A DNA stretch of 64,000 bases from Certhia americana (taxonomy: Eukaryota; Chordata; Aves; Passeriformes; Certhiidae). A program made the position numbers and the translations under genes. This document shows positions 58,476-64,000 of this stretch, one piece after another. Location: assembly GCA_018697195.1 (NCBI GenBank), contig JAGMWU010000080.1, positions 62,001 to 126,000 of the forward strand. The letters run 5' to 3'. The notes below the pieces were generated by a model. The model worked only from the letters and a program-made list of their open reading frames with translations. It did no database searches and had not been told where the DNA came from. Each line of letters starts with the position of its first letter. The first letter of the stretch is position 1.

Positions 58476-60600
58476 AGCTGGGGGAGAGGAGACCTTTGCC
58501 AAGCAGCTCCTCAGCAGAAGACCATGACAAACGGCACGAGTCAAATCCTTAAAGAGAAGTGACTCATATTTGTCTGCTACTCCACTTTTCCAGGGCTCAA
58601 ACCTCAAGAAAGACTTCAGAAACACACAGAGAGCTCAGGGAAGAATCACTAAGAAAAAAAGGTATTAAAGGAAAATATGTTTTCTTAAAAACTTAATGAG
58701 TTTCTTCAACTACAGCTCATCAAAGAGATGGTTCACCTTCATCTGTCCGTCCCTGCAGGGGAATCAGCTCCAGTCATGAAAGGTCTGGTCAAAAAGGCTC
58801 CATTCGCCAATTAATTCATGACATTACTTTATTCAGACAAAAGACCTACAGGATTAAATCACTCTCCCCAAATTAAGATGTGTGTCTCTACACACACCTG
58901 TACATTTCATTTTATGTGGTTGTTTACATCATTCTATCAACTTCCTTGACAGCAGATTCTAAAATGTGCTAACTCAGAACCTCTAGTTTAAAATAGGAAA
59001 AAAAAAAAAAATTGTATAGTCAACAGAACTGCGACAATTTAAGACACAGGCAAGGAAATCCTCTGTCTCATTTCAATATGAAAGGGTTGGTCAAGGTCAG
59101 AGTTACCTGTACTGTGTACTCTAGGTGCTAAGAGGTGTTATTTTCGGATCGTTTACCCTGCTATTACTACTACTACTAATTTGCTCTAGGTGCAATCAGG
59201 ACTTTCTGAGAACAATCCCTGAGAAAGGAGGTTTTTTTTGTTTGTTTGAGTTCTGTAATGACTCAGAACTGGGCAGCCAGGTGACGTGGGTATTGCACCA
59301 ACCCATCCAGCTTCGAGCTTCAGTGGGCACAGCCCAGCACAGCCCTAGTTTGGATTCTTCTATTAACACGCAAAATCCCGATTGCAATTCCTTAAAAAGT
59401 TTCTCCTAGATCTAAAAGCAATAAGGCACAGCAGCAACACCTAGGAAAACGAACTTTGCCATATAAAAATGGTTGAGTCCGTGTTTACATTGGCTGGAAG
59501 ACAAATCACACATCATTTAGCTCTCCTCTACCCACAGAACATTAACAAATGCTTTCTAATCTCACATTCTTCGCATTTATACACCAGTGGCATCACTCCT
59601 GATCTATGCTAAGTGAGATCACTGCCAGGATCTTGCATTTAGGTATTTAAAATAAGAGTTGTGAGCAGCAAAAAGCCAGAAAATGTCAGCACAACTGTCA
59701 CAGACCGAGTGGAAGGTCATGGCAAAGTTGTTCTCAATTTACGCAGAACCAGTGACTCACAAGGTAAATAAATTCTCACATTTGACTCCCCAGGTTTAAC
59801 ACAGCTTTCAATTTTTAGCCTAACTGCTTTTCCTGAAAACAAAAGGAAACTATAAGGCAGTGAATTTATTATTATTTTGTGTGCTTGTCTTTCATCATCT
59901 CTGCCCACTAAACATTTCCTTTACACCAAGAAAATGCAGAGTTTGGTGAGGGAGCCATTGCAGAGCTATAAACAAAGTCCTTCCAGCATCTACTGGAAGG
60001 CAGCATCCAATCAGAACTTCTCAGTCAAACCTACACGTCCAGTTGTATATCCTAGAAACAAAATATTTTGTTATAGCTGTTGCTGAAATCACAAGCACAT
60101 AAACTGACACAGACATTCAGGGTGTGTTATCAAGGGAGCATTCACATTCATTCTGAATTCATCAGAGTATATTTTCTTGGCTGACTCACAGCCCCATACA
60201 TGCGTATCGTTCACTTACGGACATTTTATTAGAGGAAAAGAGTTTACATTGAAAGATTACACAAGTGTGACATTGCAGAGCCATGAGTCACACATCTTTG
60301 TGTACGGCGTTACCAGGCATTCAGTGTATTGATTCTGCTCCAGTCACAGAAGTTTGGCTGCTCCTTCTGGCCAACCTGTGAACTTTTAGAATGAAAACTA
60401 TAGAAAGTTAAACAAGAGATCTTGCTGATTTTAAACCACGTGTAGCTATTGGAAGGATCATTTACTCACCCTAGCAACTGAGTTTTCCCGAGGTGGCTAA
60501 ACACAGCCACCAGCCTGGGATGGGTTCTGGTGAACAGGCACAAAGTGCTTTGGAGAACCAGAGCCTACCAAGGGCATTGCTCCTTCCCCTCCTGGGGCAC
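58476..60600. other. Gene-free interval
   Basis: No exon or repeat family recognised. A 94-codon frame at 59125 begins only with GTG, and its leucine run comes from a CTA-rich stretch. Confidence 0.4.
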
Positions 60601-60606
60601 ATCATG

Positions 60607-60923
60607 TATAAAAGTGAGAGCTGTTCTCCTGAACTCTCCTGATCTCCAGCTCGCTTAGAAACCCCTTTAGAAATCATTGCAAAGGAAATATGGAGGAGGA
60701 AAGGAGAAAGCATAGCTCTTTCTTTGAACAGGCTTTCAAAAAATCAGTCTGTCCCTTGACAGATCATAGTTTTTTCCCCTTTTTTCCCCTTTCAGATCTG
60801 CCACTTTTGCTCCTGAGTGACGGTCAAGCAGCCATGATCCTCAGAAACAGGAGAGTGGAGCAACTTATCAGAAGTTATTGGAGAATTGCTCCTTGAGACT
60901 CAGCATCCAAGCTAGAGGCCAAG
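60607..60923 (+). other. Candidate TATA-driven exon upstream of KLF2
   Basis: TATAAAAG (60607-60614) is followed by an ATG at 60690 in good context (GAAATATGG). It opens a 68-codon frame beginning MEEERRKHSSFFEQAFKKSV and stopping at 60896. A strong donor AAG|GTAAGGG lies at 60924. A strong pyrimidine-rich acceptor (TTTTTTCCCCTTTCAG) ends at 60795, so an internal exon 60796-60923 is an alternative reading. The frame has no family resemblance I know. It could be an upstream KLF2 exon, a noncoding RNA, or chance. Confidence 0.3.
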
Positions 60924-61774
60924 GTAAGGGAGAACAACGTTCCCTTCTGAAAAATCAACCCCAAGACCATAAATTGTCTACAACCAGAGGAGATCACCGA
61001 AGCTGTGTGCATTTTTTCTCTCATAATGTCACATTGCAACGTTGATTTTGGCAATCTTTGCGTAGCAAATGAAAATTCTGCTACAGATCTGGACTTCCAT
61101 TAAATGCAAAACTCCAGTGAAGACCGTACAAGCGTGGCATCAAACACCTTTCTGTCAGCACCAAGATGCATCTGGGACCTTTAGGGCAACCAGTGCCAAG
61201 AACCTCCATCATCATCAGTTTACCCATGGGAGCAGGGCATGTCTCTCTCCCTGACTGTGTTCAACACCTTCCACTCTCACCTTCTTTTTCTGAGTCTGCA
61301 CCACACGCCCCAGGGATGAGGCTGGTTTGGGGGGCAGCTGCTCTGAGGTGTAGGGGGATCAAACCCTTAATTCATGGTGTCTTTCTGAGAGCCCCCCAGG
61401 AAAATGACCCCTCAGTGCTCCCCATCCTATAGCAAGTCCCTCATAATCTCTGATGACGCTTTGTTACTATCAGTGTCCCTTCATGTCACAGATGGTCCCA
61501 CGGTGTTTCCAGGTCAGGGAACCCTTGGTGCCCTCCACCCCCACAGCAGGAACCCCACAGGGTATCTCAGCAGAGGGTCCCCCCCCTGTCAGGAAGGGTC
61601 CTGTAGGTGTTTTCAGGGAAGGGTCCCCTGTGGCCACTCATCCCACTGAAGTCCCTCACAGTCTGTCTTAGCACTTAGGACAGGGTCCCTCAGTGTCCCT
61701 GGAGCCGCGCTGCCTTGAGACAGAGACCCCTCAGTGCCCCGTCCCTGTGCACTGCCCGAACCGGGGGTCCCGGG

Positions 61775-61784
61775 NNNNNNNNNN
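61775..61784. other. Assembly gap of 10 N between identical 25-bp flanks
   Basis: CACTGCCCGAACCGGGGGTC plus CCGGG occurs identically at 61750-61774 and 61785-61809, directly against each side of the N run. This points to an unmerged contig overlap or a collapsed tandem repeat. Confidence 0.95.
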
Positions 61785-61856
61785 CACTGCCCGAACCGGG
61801 GGTCCCGGGTCCGCCCACGAACCCCTCGCCGAGGGGAGGGCGGTGAAGGGGGCCCG

Positions 61857-62060
61857 TCCCCGCTCCGCTCCGCCCCGCTCGGGCTGGGGCCGCCGCCGCC
61901 GCGTCCTTTTATACCGTGTCTAAATTTAGGCTGCGCCCGAGCCTCTGCCTCCCTCCCGCCCCGTCCGGGACGCGTTTCCTCCGCTCCTGCAATTGGCCTG
62001 TGGTGCTCCGCGCCCGCGTTATAAGGTGCGGAGGGCGGCCGGCCGCGCTCGTCCCGCACC
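61857..62060 (+). promoter_or_regulatory. KLF2: KLF2 proximal promoter with MEF2 site
   Basis: CTAAATTTAG (61920-61929), 132-141 bp before the ATG, is a perfect match to MEF2 YTAWWWWTAR. A MEF2 site in the KLF2 promoter is known in mammals as the endpoint of the MEK5-ERK5 response to shear flow. Also seen: a GC-rich block (61857-61902), TTTTATA at 61907-61913, inverted CCAAT (ATTGG, 61992-61996) and TTATAA at 62019-62024. If TTATAA is the TATA box, the 5' UTR would be only about 12 nt; the upstream TTTTATA would give a 5' UTR of about 120 nt. Confidence 0.7.
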
Positions 62061-63679
<1,619 letters not shown>

Positions 63680-64000
63680 CCTCAGGGAATCTGCCCCTGC
63701 CGACAGTGGACTTGATTTTAACTGCTCAGGTGCAGAAGAGTTAAAAAAAAGAAAAAAAATCTGTAGCTGGTACTACACAGGGAGGCACCGACCCGACGCT
63801 CCAGGACGGACACTGAGGATCTGACACAAGGAGGCTTAGCCAGGCATCTCCTCTGCCGTGACTGAGTCAGGGACCTGCCCGTCCCGGTCAGGAGAACAGG
63901 GGTTATTTATGCAGCTTCTGTGAAGGGTAAACTCCATAAAACTCCATACAGATTGTATAGAAGAAGCTGTAAATATGTTTTGATTTTTTTTTTTTTCCCC
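63680..64000 (+). other. KLF2: KLF2 3' UTR (partial, runs off window)
   Basis: Follows the TAG stop. It contains an AU-rich motif TTATTTAT (63903-63910), of the kind that shortens mRNA life, in keeping with the known instability of KLF2 mRNA. TGTAAATA at about 63969 is a Pumilio-type site. No polyadenylation signal is seen before the window ends. Confidence 0.7.

Noticed and set aside
59125..59409. 94-codon frame with a hydrophobic start resembling a signal peptide
   Set aside because: It begins with GTG, and the leucine run comes from a CTA-rich stretch. No later ATG gives a sensible protein.

Overview
This is vertebrate nuclear DNA, almost certainly from a bird. The evidence is intron-split genes with GT-AG junctions, at least seven CR1-type LINE fragments, very compact genes and GC-rich promoters. 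From general knowledge, the gene order TPM4 - RAB8A - CIB3 - FAM32A - AP1M1 - KLF2 matches human 19p13.1 and the chicken microchromosome that carries this block. HSH2D, which lies between RAB8A and CIB3 in human, was not found. I reconstructed six protein-coding genes exon by exon; each joins in frame to a length expected for its family.

Layout. (1) 1-10,035: TPM4 (+), with two promoters (exon 1a at 1268, exon 1b at 4446) and two alternative last exons (9a, 9d), giving 284- and 248-residue tropomyosins. (2) 10,091-about 18,220: RAB8A (+), starting only about 280 bp after the last TPM4 polyadenylation signal. Its promoter has two perfect CRE sites and three CCAAT boxes about 40 bp apart. (3) 18,855-22,113: CIB3 (-), tail-to-tail with RAB8A. 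(4) 24,369-25,067: FAM32A (+), with a minisatellite directly upstream. (5) 26,193-32,916: AP1M1 (+), 12 coding exons. (6) 32,917-61,850: about 29 kb with no recognised gene. It holds microsatellites, CR1 and LINE remnants, a candidate SINE, a hairpin, and three candidate core promoters. (7) 62,061-63,679 and beyond: KLF2 (+), three coding exons, with a MEF2 consensus site in its promoter; the window ends in its 3' UTR.

Three unrelated GC-rich minisatellites (18/10 bp, 26 bp and 39-40 bp units) each sit at a promoter or first intron (TPM4-1b, RAB8A, FAM32A). The two assembly gaps are also in GC-rich DNA near promoters, and one is flanked by identical 25-bp sequence. The genes do not form an operon-like unit. 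RAB8A and AP1M1 both act in post-Golgi membrane traffic, TPM4 in actin filaments, CIB3 in calcium/magnesium sensing, FAM32A in the nucleus, and KLF2 as a transcription factor.

The leads most worth following are the MEF2/TATA/Inr cluster at 53,710-53,765 in the gene desert, the TATA-driven candidate exon 1.2 kb upstream of KLF2, and the 22-bp hairpin at 38,902. These are inferences from sequence; I had no alignment or transcript data.
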